Assembly: GCA_028705775.1 (NCBI GenBank)
Contig: JAQWCW010000006.1
Location: 52,060-116,059, forward strand
Direction of reading: 5' to 3'
Origin: Eubacteriales bacterium
GTDB lineage: Bacteria > Bacillota > Clostridia > Christensenellales > Aristaeellaceae
DNA length: 64,000 nucleotides
Shown: piece by piece, positions 42,909-50,548 of the stretch
How the letters are laid out: each line of letters starts with the position of its first letter
Numbering within the stretch: the stretch's first letter is position 1
Translations under genes and position numbers: made by a program
Notes under the pieces: generated by a model
The model's input: the letters and a program-made list of their open reading frames with translations, nothing else
Databases searched by the model: none
What the model was told of the DNA's origin: nothing

Positions 42909-44258
42909 ATGCTTTTTTCAAGCCTTACGTTCCTCCTTTACTTTTTGCCGATAGTCATAATATTACATTACATTCTGCCGAACCGCTTTCAGAACGCGTT
43001 TCTGCTGCTTTCGAGCATAGTTTTTTACGCGTGGGGCGAAATCGCCTATGTTCCGCTCATTGCGGCGATTCTCGCGCTTGATTATCTGCTTTCCCGCCTG
43101 ATATCCTCATCAAAGGGAAATAAGGCGCGGATGTATCTAATAATCGGCTGCATGGTTAACTTCGGCGCGCTGTTTTACTATAAATATATAGGCTTTTTAT
43201 TCGAGCTGCTCGGGCTTTCCGAAATTGCGCCCGACGTGGCTCTCCCGCTCGGCATAAGCTTTTTCACCTTTCAGGCGGCGGCGTACCTTGTTGACATATA
43301 CAGAAGGGACATCGCGGCGGAGAAGAACCCGATTACCTTTTCGGCGTTCATACTGATGTTCCCGCAGCTCATCGCAGGCCCAATCATAAGATACGCAGAC
43401 GTTTCAGAGGAGCTGGGCAGAAGGCGCAGACCGCCTGCCGAAATGCTCGAAAAGGGAATTCTGACCTTTCTCGGCGGGCTTGCTCTCAAGGTGCTTATCG
43501 CAAACCCCCTTGGCGAATTGTGGGTAAACGCGGGCGCGGCAGCCGGTATGGGCAGCGCGTGGCTTGCAATGATTGGCTACTCAATGCAAATCTACTTTGA
43601 CTTCTTCGGCTATTCGCTGATGGCGGTCGGAATCGGCAAAATGCTCGGGCTTACCTTTGCGCAGAATTTCAGCGACCCGTATTCCTCGCGCTCCGTTACG
43701 GAATTCTGGCGCAGATGGCACATAACCCTCGGCAAATGGTTTCGCGAATACGTATACATCCCGATGGGCGGCAACAGGCGCGGAAAAGCGCGGACGGCGC
43801 TGAACCTTTTCGCCGTCTGGGCGCTTACCGGTCTTTGGCACGGCGCGAGCCTGAATTTCCTGCTTTGGGGGCTTTATATGCTCCTGCTGATTCTGCTCGA
43901 AAAGCACTTCATCAAAGGCTTTCTTGAAAAGCACAGGACTATATCGCACATCTACACGCTTTTCGCCGTTTTTATCGGCTGGATGCTGTTTACCTCCGAC
44001 GACCTTTCGCGCTTTCCCGCGATTATGTCATCGCTTTTCAGCTTTACGGAAAGCGGCGAAATGCTTTTCTGGCTCAGGCAGTACGCGTTTGTGCTGCTGC
44101 TTGCCGTGCTGCTCTGCATTCCGAAGGTTACTGGCGCTGTAAAAGCGGCTATGAAAAGAACGTGGGTGCGCCTTCCCGCAATGGCTGTTCTTATCATCCT
44201 CTCGCTCTCGGCGCTCATTAATTCCGGCTACAACCCGTTCCTCTATTTCAGATTCTGA
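42909..44258 (+). CDS. MBOAT-family membrane O-acyltransferase (AlgI/DltB-like)
   Basis: 449 residues, about ten membrane segments. The MBOAT core is clear: FYKYIGF, LPLGISFFTFQAAAYLVDIYRRD, FPQLIAGPIIRY, RRWHITLGKWFREYVYIPMGGNR and the catalytic His in GLWHGASLNFLLWG. Such proteins move acyl groups, usually acetyl, across the membrane to a polysaccharide or teichoic-acid acceptor. GAAGGAGG precedes the ATG. The following DHHW and SGNH genes are the usual extracellular partners, so this is a cell-surface acetylation operon. Acceptor unknown. Confidence 0.93.
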   Translation: MLFSSLTFLLYFLPIVIILHYILPNRFQNAFLLLSSIVFYAWGEIAYVPLIAAILALDYLLSRLISSSKGNKARMYLIIGCMVNFGALFYYKYIGFLFELLGLSEIAPDVALPLGISFFTFQAAAYLVDIYRRDIAAEKNPITFSAFILMFPQLIAGPIIRYADVSEELGRRRRPPAEMLEKGILTFLGGLALKVLIANPLGELWVNAGAAAGMGSAWLAMIGYSMQIYFDFFGYSLMAVGIGKMLGLTFAQNFSDPYSSRSVTEFWRRWHITLGKWFREYVYIPMGGNRRGKARTALNLFAVWALTGLWHGASLNFLLWGLYMLLLILLEKHFIKGFLEKHRTISHIYTLFAVFIGWMLFTSDDLSRFPAIMSSLFSFTESGEMLFWLRQYAFVLLLAVLLCIPKVTGAVKAAMKRTWVRLPAMAVLIILSLSALINSGYNPFLYFRF

Positions 44259-44272
44259 GAAAGGAGCGCAAA

Positions 44273-45382
44273 ATGAAGGCTAAAAAATGCCCGCTGTTCA
44301 TAATGACCATAGCCGCGCTCCTTTTGCTTGCCGCCGCGCAAATCGCGCTGCCCGACAGGACGGTAAGCCAAATGGAGAGCAGAACGCTTTCCTCCGCGCC
44401 GAAATTGTCCCTTGAGTCCGTGCTTTCAAGCCGCTTCATGTCCTCCTGCGAGAGCTATATAGCCGACCAGATTCCCTTGAGGGACGCGTTCGTTTCGGCA
44501 TACGCCGTATATGAATCGGCGCAGCAAAAGCAGCTGCGGAACGGAGTGCTTATAGGCGAAAACGGCTATATGTTTGAAATGGGGAAAAGCATTTCCGAAA
44601 AAAACATCAGGGAAAACGCCGAAGCGTTTGCGGAAATCGCGCGCGCGGCGGGAGCGAGCGGATATATCTGCGTTTCTCCCCTCTCATCCTCCGTTTACGG
44701 CGAATACGTTCCCCGCTACGCCCCAATTCCTGACGGCTATAAGCTCGAATCGGCGGCGAAAGGAGACGGAATAACCGCAATACCGCTTTTGAAGCCGCTT
44801 ATCGCAAAGAAAGGCGGCGACGCCCTTTATTACAAAACCGACCACCATTGGACGGCGCAGGGCGCTTATGCGGCATATTCGGAAATATGCGCCGCCATGG
44901 GGCTTGAAAACAAAAACGACGGGCGGTATTATGAGCGCGAGGGCTTCTCAGGCAGCTATTTCGCGCGCTCGCCCTCTCCCCTGCAGGTTTCGGATACGCT
45001 TACATACTTTGAGGCAAGCGGCACAAAGCTTATCATTGACGGCAAGGAAACGCCGGAAGTCAACGATTCGGCTGCATTGGGCGGCAGGGACAAGTATTCC
45101 GGTCTGCTCTGCGGCAATCACGCGCTGATAAAGCTGACAAACGATAACGCAGGCGGGGTGCTGTTTGTTTTAAGGGATTCGTATGCAAACGCGCTGCTCC
45201 CGTATTTATCTCAGAATTTCGGGACGATTTATGCCGTTGACGCTCGTTATTATACAGGAGACATTATTTCGGAAATCCGCAAGAGCAATGCGGACGCCCT
45301 GCTCTGCCTCTACGGAATAAATACGCTTGGCGAAAGCCGCGATTTGATTACCCTTGCGGCTGACGCGCTGGAGGAAGAATGA
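44273..45382 (+). CDS. DHHW-family exported protein (AlgJ/X-like acyltransferase partner)
   Basis: 369 residues with an N-terminal hydrophobic segment (about 8-24), then an exported domain. YYKTDHHWTAQGAYAAY is the DHHW signature and VLFVLRDSYANALLPYLSQ matches the Ser-containing region of AlgJ/AlgX-like SGNH-fold proteins, where Asp-His and Ser catalyse acyl transfer. AAGGAG precedes the ATG 14 bases after the MBOAT stop. It probably transfers the exported acyl group to the polymer together with the MBOAT protein. It overlaps the next gene by four bases. Confidence 0.88.
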   Translation: MKAKKCPLFIMTIAALLLLAAAQIALPDRTVSQMESRTLSSAPKLSLESVLSSRFMSSCESYIADQIPLRDAFVSAYAVYESAQQKQLRNGVLIGENGYMFEMGKSISEKNIRENAEAFAEIARAAGASGYICVSPLSSSVYGEYVPRYAPIPDGYKLESAAKGDGITAIPLLKPLIAKKGGDALYYKTDHHWTAQGAYAAYSEICAAMGLENKNDGRYYEREGFSGSYFARSPSPLQVSDTLTYFEASGTKLIIDGKETPEVNDSAALGGRDKYSGLLCGNHALIKLTNDNAGGVLFVLRDSYANALLPYLSQNFGTIYAVDARYYTGDIISEIRKSNADALLCLYGINTLGESRDLITLAADALEEE

Positions 45383-46161
45383 AAAAGATAACTGCAATCC
45401 TTACGGCTATTGTATTGCTGCTTTCCGTTTCGCCCGCCTTTTGCGAGGATAACGAGCATGAAATCGTGATAAGCCAAATCTTCGTGCCCAATTATCCCGC
45501 GCCGCACGTTGACGAGGCTGAGGCGGTAGCGGACGACTATTTTGACGACGCGGTTTTTGCGGGCGATTCAATCGTTTCATCCCTTGAAATGTACGGGCAG
45601 TTCACGAACGCCGAGTTCGTGAGCAAGATAGGTCTCAGCCCCAGCGCCGCCGCGAACTTTCATGAATTTGAAACGCCCGACAATCCCAAGGCGACCTTTG
45701 CGGAGGCGATAGCCTACCACAAGCCGAAGAAGGTATACCTGCTTCTAGGCTCAAACGGGCTTGACAAAAAGCTTTCCGGCGACGTTATTCTGGAGTACAC
45801 GGATATGCTGAGCACGATAACAACGCTTTTGCCCGAAACCATAATCTACGTTCTCGGAACGCCGCCGATGACAAAGGGCAAAATGGCGAAATACAAGAAC
45901 TGCTCGCCCGGGCGCTACCGCGTTTTCAACGAGGAGCTGCTAAAGCTCTGCGGCGAGTTCAACATCTACTATCTCGACATATACGGGCTTGTGAAGAACA
46001 AAAACGGCTACCTCAACACGAAGTATTCCGCGGGCGATGGTCTGCATTTTAACCGCGACGGCTGCGAGCTTGTAGCCGAATACATAAAAAAGCACGCCGT
46101 TCCCTACGATACGGGCGCTCCTGCTGTAACCGCCGAGCCGCCGACCGATACGGAAGAATAA
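45379..46161 (+). CDS. Exported SGNH/GDSL hydrolase
   Basis: 260 residues. Signal peptide MKKITAILTAIVLLLSVSPA with likely cleavage at AFC-ED or nearby. GDSL-type blocks are VFAGDSIVSS (Ser), LLLGSNGLDK (block III Asn) and DGLHFNRDG (Asp and His), so the catalytic set is complete. It may attach or remove ester-linked acetyl groups on the surface polymer made by the operon. The C-terminal 15 residues are Thr/Pro/Glu-rich. The ATG overlaps the DHHW stop. Confidence 0.88.
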   Translation: MKKITAILTAIVLLLSVSPAFCEDNEHEIVISQIFVPNYPAPHVDEAEAVADDYFDDAVFAGDSIVSSLEMYGQFTNAEFVSKIGLSPSAAANFHEFETPDNPKATFAEAIAYHKPKKVYLLLGSNGLDKKLSGDVILEYTDMLSTITTLLPETIIYVLGTPPMTKGKMAKYKNCSPGRYRVFNEELLKLCGEFNIYYLDIYGLVKNKNGYLNTKYSAGDGLHFNRDGCELVAEYIKKHAVPYDTGAPAVTAEPPTDTEE

Positions 46162-46173
46162 AGGAGAATACAA

Positions 46174-46632
46174 ATGAAAAAGCTTTCTGTTCTGTTTCTT
46201 GCCCTGCTGATTATGCTGTGCGGCTGCGCCGCCGAGAAAGCGCCCGTGAACTGCCTTGAAGCCGCTAACGCGATAAAAGCCTCCTGCGGTTTTCAGGAGC
46301 TGGACGAAATGAGCAGAAGCTATATCACAAAATACCTCGGCATCGACGACGCGCTGCTTGCAGACGCAGTTATGCTCAGGGACGCAAGCCGCGCAACGCC
46401 CGAAATGATACTGCTGCTTACAGCGGCAAAGCAAGGCGACGTAAAGGCGCTCGAAACAGCCGTAAGCGACTTCCATTCCACACAATTGGAGGAATACCGC
46501 GATTATCAGCCGGACGAAATGCCGAAGCTTGAAAACGCAAAGGTTACGGTAAACGGCAGAATGATTGCGCTCATCGTATCTCCGGACGCCGACAAGACTG
46601 ACGCGGCGCTTAAAACGGCTTGGAACAAGTAA
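46174..46632 (+). CDS. DUF4358 lipoprotein
   Basis: 152 residues. The lipobox LCGC (Cys near 18) follows a short hydrophobic signal, so it is a lipoprotein on the outer face of the membrane. The rest (LDEMSRSYITKYLGIDDALLADAVMLRDAS, LTAAKQGD, and a final VNGRMIALIVSPD) is the DUF4358 pattern, a family of unknown function often found directly after MBOAT-DHHW-SGNH genes in Clostridia. AAAGGAG precedes the ATG. Confidence 0.85.
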   Translation: MKKLSVLFLALLIMLCGCAAEKAPVNCLEAANAIKASCGFQELDEMSRSYITKYLGIDDALLADAVMLRDASRATPEMILLLTAAKQGDVKALETAVSDFHSTQLEEYRDYQPDEMPKLENAKVTVNGRMIALIVSPDADKTDAALKTAWNK

Positions 46633-46646
46633 ACGGAGGCGCAATT

Positions 46647-46765
46647 ATGAAGGTTGCGATTCCGGAGAGCCTCGGCATACCGGACGAGGAGCTTGAAAAG
46701 CTTGCCATGTTGCAATCGTGTTCGATAATCTGAATAAATGGCTGAGCGAATCAAAGCAGCAGTAG
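46647..46765 (+). pseudogene. Remnant of a D-2-hydroxyacid dehydrogenase with a large internal deletion
   Basis: An intact GGAGG ribosome site and ATG 46647 open with MKVAIPESLGIPDEELEKLA, the usual N-terminus of D-isomer-specific 2-hydroxyacid dehydrogenases. Twenty codons in, the frame breaks: in the frame two bases later, HVAIVFDNLNKWLSESKQQ then TAG (46763-46765) resembles the C-terminal helix of the same family. About 290 codons are missing at the join near 46700-46708. It is the last piece of the surface operon and runs into the converging FliB gene. Confidence 0.6.
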
Positions 46766-47809
46766 CGCGGCTGCCGCATTTTCATCGGCAAGCTTAACTG
46801 CATGAAGCGCCGCAGCGGCGTTCAGATAAAACGCGGTATGCTCGATAAAGCGGAACGCGCCCGCTGCAGCGTCCGCAAAATCGCTCCGCTCGCTTCTTTC
46901 AGCCATATAGCCGACGGTAACAAAGCGCAGGACGGCGTACACCGCCGCAAGGGAAAGGCGCTCGTCGCGCGCGGCGATTCGCTCGTCGGAAAGCGGAAAA
47001 TCCTCGTAGAACATATGGTTCGCGAGGATATTTTCATATGCGGATTCCAAGTCCGGCATAAGCGCCGAAAGCCTTTCTGAGTCCTTAATATACCTTTCAA
47101 AAGCCCCGCTGCCCGAGTAGCGGCGGAAGGAATCCGCGCCGAACCGCGAGAGCGAGGCGCTGTTCTCGCTCATTGAAAGAAGCATTCCCGAAAGCACGCA
47201 GAGCGCCGAAGAAGCCGTATCATTCCCCGCGTTCACGCAGGGAAAGCCGCAGATAATCCTCAGCCGCTCCGAAAGCGGAAGGCTTCTGCGCCTGAGCGTT
47301 TTCAGCGCGTCGTATTCATAGAGGATGAAACCTACGTCGATATCGCGCGTTATCTCAGGCTCGGCGTCAATGTATATCTTCCCGAATGAAAGAGGCGTTT
47401 CCCTGTTCATCATCAGCTCGATAACCTTTTCGCAACTGTTTGAGCAGACCGCCTTTTTAAGCCCTCCTGCCGCTTCCAGCCGACGCGGATAAACGCGGCA
47501 GAGGCGCGGCAGCACGCCCTCCCCGCATTCCCTTTGAAGCGCGCAAAGCCCGTCCTTGCCGTGCATCGGGCAGTCGCCGAGCCAATTCTGCGATATAACG
47601 GCGTAATCGCCGCTTTCCGGCTCATCGCGGAGGTGCAGGGCGCATTCGATTTCATGGTGCAGCTTATCCGAGCATTCGATGCCGATAAGGTTAAAATACT
47701 CCTTCATCGAAACGGAAATAGGCCAGCCAAGGCAGCAGCTGTTGCGGCACTCGCCGCACTTGCACATAAAGTCCTCATAATAATCAGGCGCAATGAATTC
47801 GTTTTTCAT
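46751..47809 (-). CDS. Flagellin lysine-N-methylase-like protein (FliB family), orphan
   Basis: 352 residues. The N-terminal third has the FliB cysteine pattern: FMCKCGECRNSCCLGWPISV, NWLGDCPMHGKDGLCALQRECGEGVLPRLCRVYPRR. FliB methylates flagellin lysines in Salmonella and uses an iron-sulfur cluster bound by these cysteines; many Clostridia carry it without obvious flagellar context. No flagellin is in the window. GGAG precedes the ATG. The C-terminus is Ala/Leu-rich and overlaps the dehydrogenase remnant by 15 bases. Target here unknown. Confidence 0.85.
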   Translation of the reverse strand: MKNEFIAPDYYEDFMCKCGECRNSCCLGWPISVSMKEYFNLIGIECSDKLHHEIECALHLRDEPESGDYAVISQNWLGDCPMHGKDGLCALQRECGEGVLPRLCRVYPRRLEAAGGLKKAVCSNSCEKVIELMMNRETPLSFGKIYIDAEPEITRDIDVGFILYEYDALKTLRRRSLPLSERLRIICGFPCVNAGNDTASSALCVLSGMLLSMSENSASLSRFGADSFRRYSGSGAFERYIKDSERLSALMPDLESAYENILANHMFYEDFPLSDERIAARDERLSLAAVYAVLRFVTVGYMAERSERSDFADAAAGAFRFIEHTAFYLNAAAALHAVKLADENAAAALLLL

Positions 47810-47866
47810 GCTTTATCTCCTGTCAGGCGCGTCCGAATGAATGCCATTTTTTAGCACTCTAGAACA

Positions 47867-47900
47867 GAAAACCGACGGACGGGCAAGCGCCCATCCGCCG
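47867..47900 (-). terminator. Terminator after the nucleotidyltransferase-GNAT gene
   Basis: A 12-base-pair stem with two G-U pairs (47873-47884 with 47889-47900), loop GCTT, followed on the minus strand by GGTTTTC. A TATAAT (47912-47907) just upstream has no -35 partner; the 175-base gap to the FliB start holds nothing else recognised. Confidence 0.6.
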
Positions 47901-47985
47901 ATTCAGATTATATGCCTATTTGCTTTGGCTGAGCGGTTTTTCAATGTTTTTTTGCTAACCGCAGCGCATAAGCAGGCGGCGAAAA

Positions 47986-49368
47986 TCAAAGCCTGATTTC
48001 GCTCAGAAGCCCGAAATACCAATCGTCAAACGGAACGAACTCGCCGTTTTCCGTTTCGCGAAAGCCGATTTCGGAAAGCAGCTCACGCCGAGCCGCGCCC
48101 GCCTCAGGCGCTTTAGTCAGGATTGCGTTAAGCCCAAAAGCAAAGGCAATCTTCCGTATAACGGTTCTCAGAATATCCGATATATCCCGCTTGTTTTCAT
48201 AGCCGGACGCCAAATCAAGCCTGAGTATTCCGACGTGCTCAATGCCGTTCTTCTCCCCCGCGTCGAAAAGCTCAATCGTTCCGACTGCTTTTCCGCTTGC
48301 ATTATCAACGGCAGCGCAGCGCGCATACCCGCGATTGCCGTACTCCCATAGCCATATATTGATGTACTGCCTTACTTCGTCAGCCGTTTTCATATAAAAG
48401 CCGCGCGAGCAGTTATCCGCGTTGAAAAGCGGCAGAGCCTTTTCGTCCGAATAGCACGAAAGCAAGTCCTCCGCGTCCGATTCCCTTACAATGCGGAGAG
48501 TAAAGCGCTCGCCTGAAAGCGGCGGGAAGCCGTCATAAACGTCAAAATACCGCGAGTCCGAAAGCGCGCCTTCAGCAAGCCTCTGCAGCTCGCCGCCAAG
48601 CGCTTTCCACTCGCTTACAGCCTCCGGAACAGACTCCGGAAAGGCGGCAAGCGAAAGCACTCGAAGCAGGCGCGCATAGAAATTCTCCGGCTTTATTTCA
48701 AAGCCGTTTATGAATTTCTCCGTCCGTTTGCGGCTCGGAAAATACGTTCTGTTGACCGCGTAAAGCACAAGCAGAGCGGAATCAAGGGCGCTTTCAAGCA
48801 CCTGATGGAGATATACGGGGTCGCGCCTCTGGCTTGCGCGGGTAAAGTCCTCGTCCTGCCACAGCCTGCCCATATGCTCAGAAATCATTGCCCTGCGCAG
48901 CTTTTCGGAATAGGTCTGCCACTTAGCCTTGAGCGAGCCGGCATAACCATCGCCGCAAAGCGGAGTCATCTGTATAAAGCTCATAAGACGGCCGACGGGA
49001 TAAAAGCCGCCCTCGTTATAAACGCGCTTTCCGGCGGCAATTTCCGAAGCAAAGCTGTCCGTTTCGCGCTTCGTAAAGTACATCGGCATTACGTCAACGC
49101 CGTCAATTTCAAGCATATCGCCCGTTCCCCAGACGCAGTTTTCGCAAACGCACATCTGCTTGACAATTACGCCAAGCTCCGCCGCTTTGCGGTAAACCGC
49201 CTCGCGCGTGTCAATCGGCGGAATCTCAGAGCAGAAAACGAAAATATCCACATCGCTTTCACCGGCGCGCGGCTCTTCCTTTGCGTCGTCCGTTCTCGCG
49301 GCGCTCATGCTTTCGTCAATTGCGCAAATAAGCCGCGCAAGCTCCAGCACCTTCTCGCCTACCGTCAT
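47986..49368 (-). CDS. Nucleotidyltransferase-like domain fused to GNAT acetyltransferase, under a LexA box
   Basis: 460 residues. The N-terminal domain holds GESDVDIFVFC, the DxD metal site of the polymerase-beta-like nucleotidyltransferases, followed by a helical region (DPVYLHQVLESALDSALLVLYAVNRTYFPSRKRTEKFI) resembling DUF4037-type proteins. From about residue 300 a GNAT domain follows: FTLRIVRESDAEDLLSCYSD, GYARCAAVDNASGKAVGTIELFD and ELLSEIGFRETENGEF. ATG 49368 is preferred over 49374 from GGAG spacing. The combination of adenylyl- and acetyl-transfer folds recalls drug-modifying enzymes but no drug target is shown. The 160-base leader is long. Confidence 0.72.
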   Translation of the reverse strand: MTVGEKVLELARLICAIDESMSAARTDDAKEEPRAGESDVDIFVFCSEIPPIDTREAVYRKAAELGVIVKQMCVCENCVWGTGDMLEIDGVDVMPMYFTKRETDSFASEIAAGKRVYNEGGFYPVGRLMSFIQMTPLCGDGYAGSLKAKWQTYSEKLRRAMISEHMGRLWQDEDFTRASQRRDPVYLHQVLESALDSALLVLYAVNRTYFPSRKRTEKFINGFEIKPENFYARLLRVLSLAAFPESVPEAVSEWKALGGELQRLAEGALSDSRYFDVYDGFPPLSGERFTLRIVRESDAEDLLSCYSDEKALPLFNADNCSRGFYMKTADEVRQYINIWLWEYGNRGYARCAAVDNASGKAVGTIELFDAGEKNGIEHVGILRLDLASGYENKRDISDILRTVIRKIAFAFGLNAILTKAPEAGAARRELLSEIGFRETENGEFVPFDDWYFGLLSEIRL

Positions 49369-49510
49369 CAGCATCACTCCAATAAATGTATACGCGCGGC
49401 TCAGGGAAGCCGCCGCTGATTCGCTCGTCGTCTCGCTAATCCATGCCGCGTTTTCTCCATAGCCGCAGCAAATCCTTCCGTACAAGGCATACTTCTTACG
49501 AATTTTTGGT

Positions 49511-49522
49511 GAACGTATGTTC
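49511..49522 (-). promoter_or_regulatory. LexA (SOS) box
   Basis: GAAC-GTAT-GTTC, a perfect match to the Firmicutes LexA core GAAC-N4-GTTC, 11 to 28 bases downstream of the -10 box, where LexA binding blocks transcription. Confidence 0.7.
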
Positions 49523-49533
49523 TTGTTAAGCAA

Positions 49534-49562
49534 ATTATAGCACAGAGAAAGGCGGGTATCAA
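49534..49562 (-). promoter_or_regulatory. Promoter of the nucleotidyltransferase-GNAT gene
   Basis: Minus strand TTGATA (49562-49557), 17-base spacer, TATAAT (49539-49534). The start near 49527 is immediately followed by the LexA box. Confidence 0.8.
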
Positions 49563-49572
49563 TAAGGGCAAA

Positions 49573-49610
49573 CAAAAATAAACGGCACCGCAAAGCTGCG
49601 ATACCGTTTA
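49573..49610 (-). terminator. Terminator after the MerR regulator gene
   Basis: TAAACGG (49579-49585) pairs with CCGTTTA (49604-49610), with inner CGCA/TGCG, followed on the minus strand by TTTTTG. Strong intrinsic terminator. Confidence 0.8.
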
Positions 49611-49631
49611 CTGAAATGCCTTTCAGGCTTT

Positions 49632-50381
49632 TCACCTTGCGCAGTAAGCCGCAATTGCCGCGCTCAGGAACTCAGCCGTTCCCTCGCCGTGGGAATTGAT
49701 GTTCTTCATGAAGCGTTCGTCCGCAGTGTACATCATTCCGAGATTTGCAAGCATTGCGTCGTCGCAAGGATAGTAATTCTCGCTGATGAACTGCTGCCAC
49801 TCCTTTGCAAACGCAAGACCGGCGCTTCCGTCAGGCTTTTCGTTGCGGATAGCCGCAGCCTTATCGAGCATTGCGCTCATTGCATCGTCCATGTTCTTCC
49901 ATTCCTTTTCTCCGTAGCCGGAGGTCTTTTTTTCAAACTCGCCAAACTGCGCGGTATTTCCCCAGCGCTCCTTGACTTCATTTGCAAACTCATTTTTCTT
50001 CATAATAATCTCCCTTTCATTGAATCTATCAAGATTCGTTTCGTTTTTACCCTCAAGCATTTCGCCTATAAGCCCGATAAGCCCGTCCAGCCGCTCGCGT
50101 TTGAGCCGGAGAAGCTCTCTTTGCTTGCTAAGCGCTTCGTTTCGGGTGTAGTTGGGGCTTTCAAGAATGTCCCGTATCTCGGTGAGCGAAAAATCAAGCT
50201 CGCGAAGGAAAAGAATTTCCTGAAGCCGAAGAAGCGCGTCCCCGTCGTACATACGATAGCCGCTTTCCGTTACCCTGCTTGGGCAAAGAAGCCCCACAGA
50301 GTCATAGTAATGCAGCGCCCTTACCGTAACGCCGCTTTGGGCGGCAACCTCGCTTACCGTGAATTCCTTCCCGCTTTTCAT
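49632..50381 (-). CDS. MerR-family regulator with TipAS-like ligand domain
   Basis: 249 residues. MerR winged-helix DNA binding (EFTVSEVAAQSGVTVRALHYYDSVGLLCPSRVTESGYRMYDGDALLRLQEI) and dimerisation helix to about 120, then a TipAS domain (FANEVKERWGNTAQFGEFEKKTSGYGEKEWKNM, HGEGTAEFLSAAI), which in TipA and Mta relatives binds antibiotics or hydrophobic drugs. The start at 50381 has AAAGGGTGA. Its own promoter has the 19-base spacer of MerR-activated genes, so autoactivation is expected. No efflux pump is adjacent. Confidence 0.9.
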   Translation of the reverse strand: MKSGKEFTVSEVAAQSGVTVRALHYYDSVGLLCPSRVTESGYRMYDGDALLRLQEILFLRELDFSLTEIRDILESPNYTRNEALSKQRELLRLKRERLDGLIGLIGEMLEGKNETNLDRFNEREIIMKKNEFANEVKERWGNTAQFGEFEKKTSGYGEKEWKNMDDAMSAMLDKAAAIRNEKPDGSAGLAFAKEWQQFISENYYPCDDAMLANLGMMYTADERFMKNINSHGEGTAEFLSAAIAAYCAR

Positions 50382-50429
50382 CCGCGTCACCCTTTCTTTC
50401 GGAGTACTCCTTTTCTTGTGCACAAACGG

Positions 50430-50460
50430 AGTATAAACTATTACGTTGCGTCAGAGTCAA
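50430..50460 (-). promoter_or_regulatory. MerR-type autoregulated promoter, 19-base spacer
   Basis: Minus strand TTGACT (50460-50455), 19-base spacer, TATACT (50435-50430). The over-long spacer and the GACTCTGACGCAACG half site are characteristic of promoters untwisted by MerR-family activators, in particular the TipA/Mta group. Confidence 0.75.
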
Positions 50461-50497
50461 CACTTTTTCAAAAGTTTTTTTAAAACTTTTTCGGCAA

Positions 50498-50527
50498 GAA
50501 AAAGCCGCTCCCGATTAGGAGAGCGGC
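50498..50527 (-). terminator. Terminator after the SH3-domain protein gene
   Basis: GCCGCTC (50504-50510) pairs with GAGCGGC (50521-50527); the minus strand continues TTTTTCTT. Strong intrinsic terminator. Confidence 0.8.
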
Positions 50528-50548
50528 ATAGGAGCATACTTATAAGGC

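Noticed and set aside
50461..50495. Low-complexity T/A runs before the SH3 gene terminator as an AT-rich element or origin
   Set aside because: Short stretch between a terminator and the MerR promoter, with no DnaA-box cluster.
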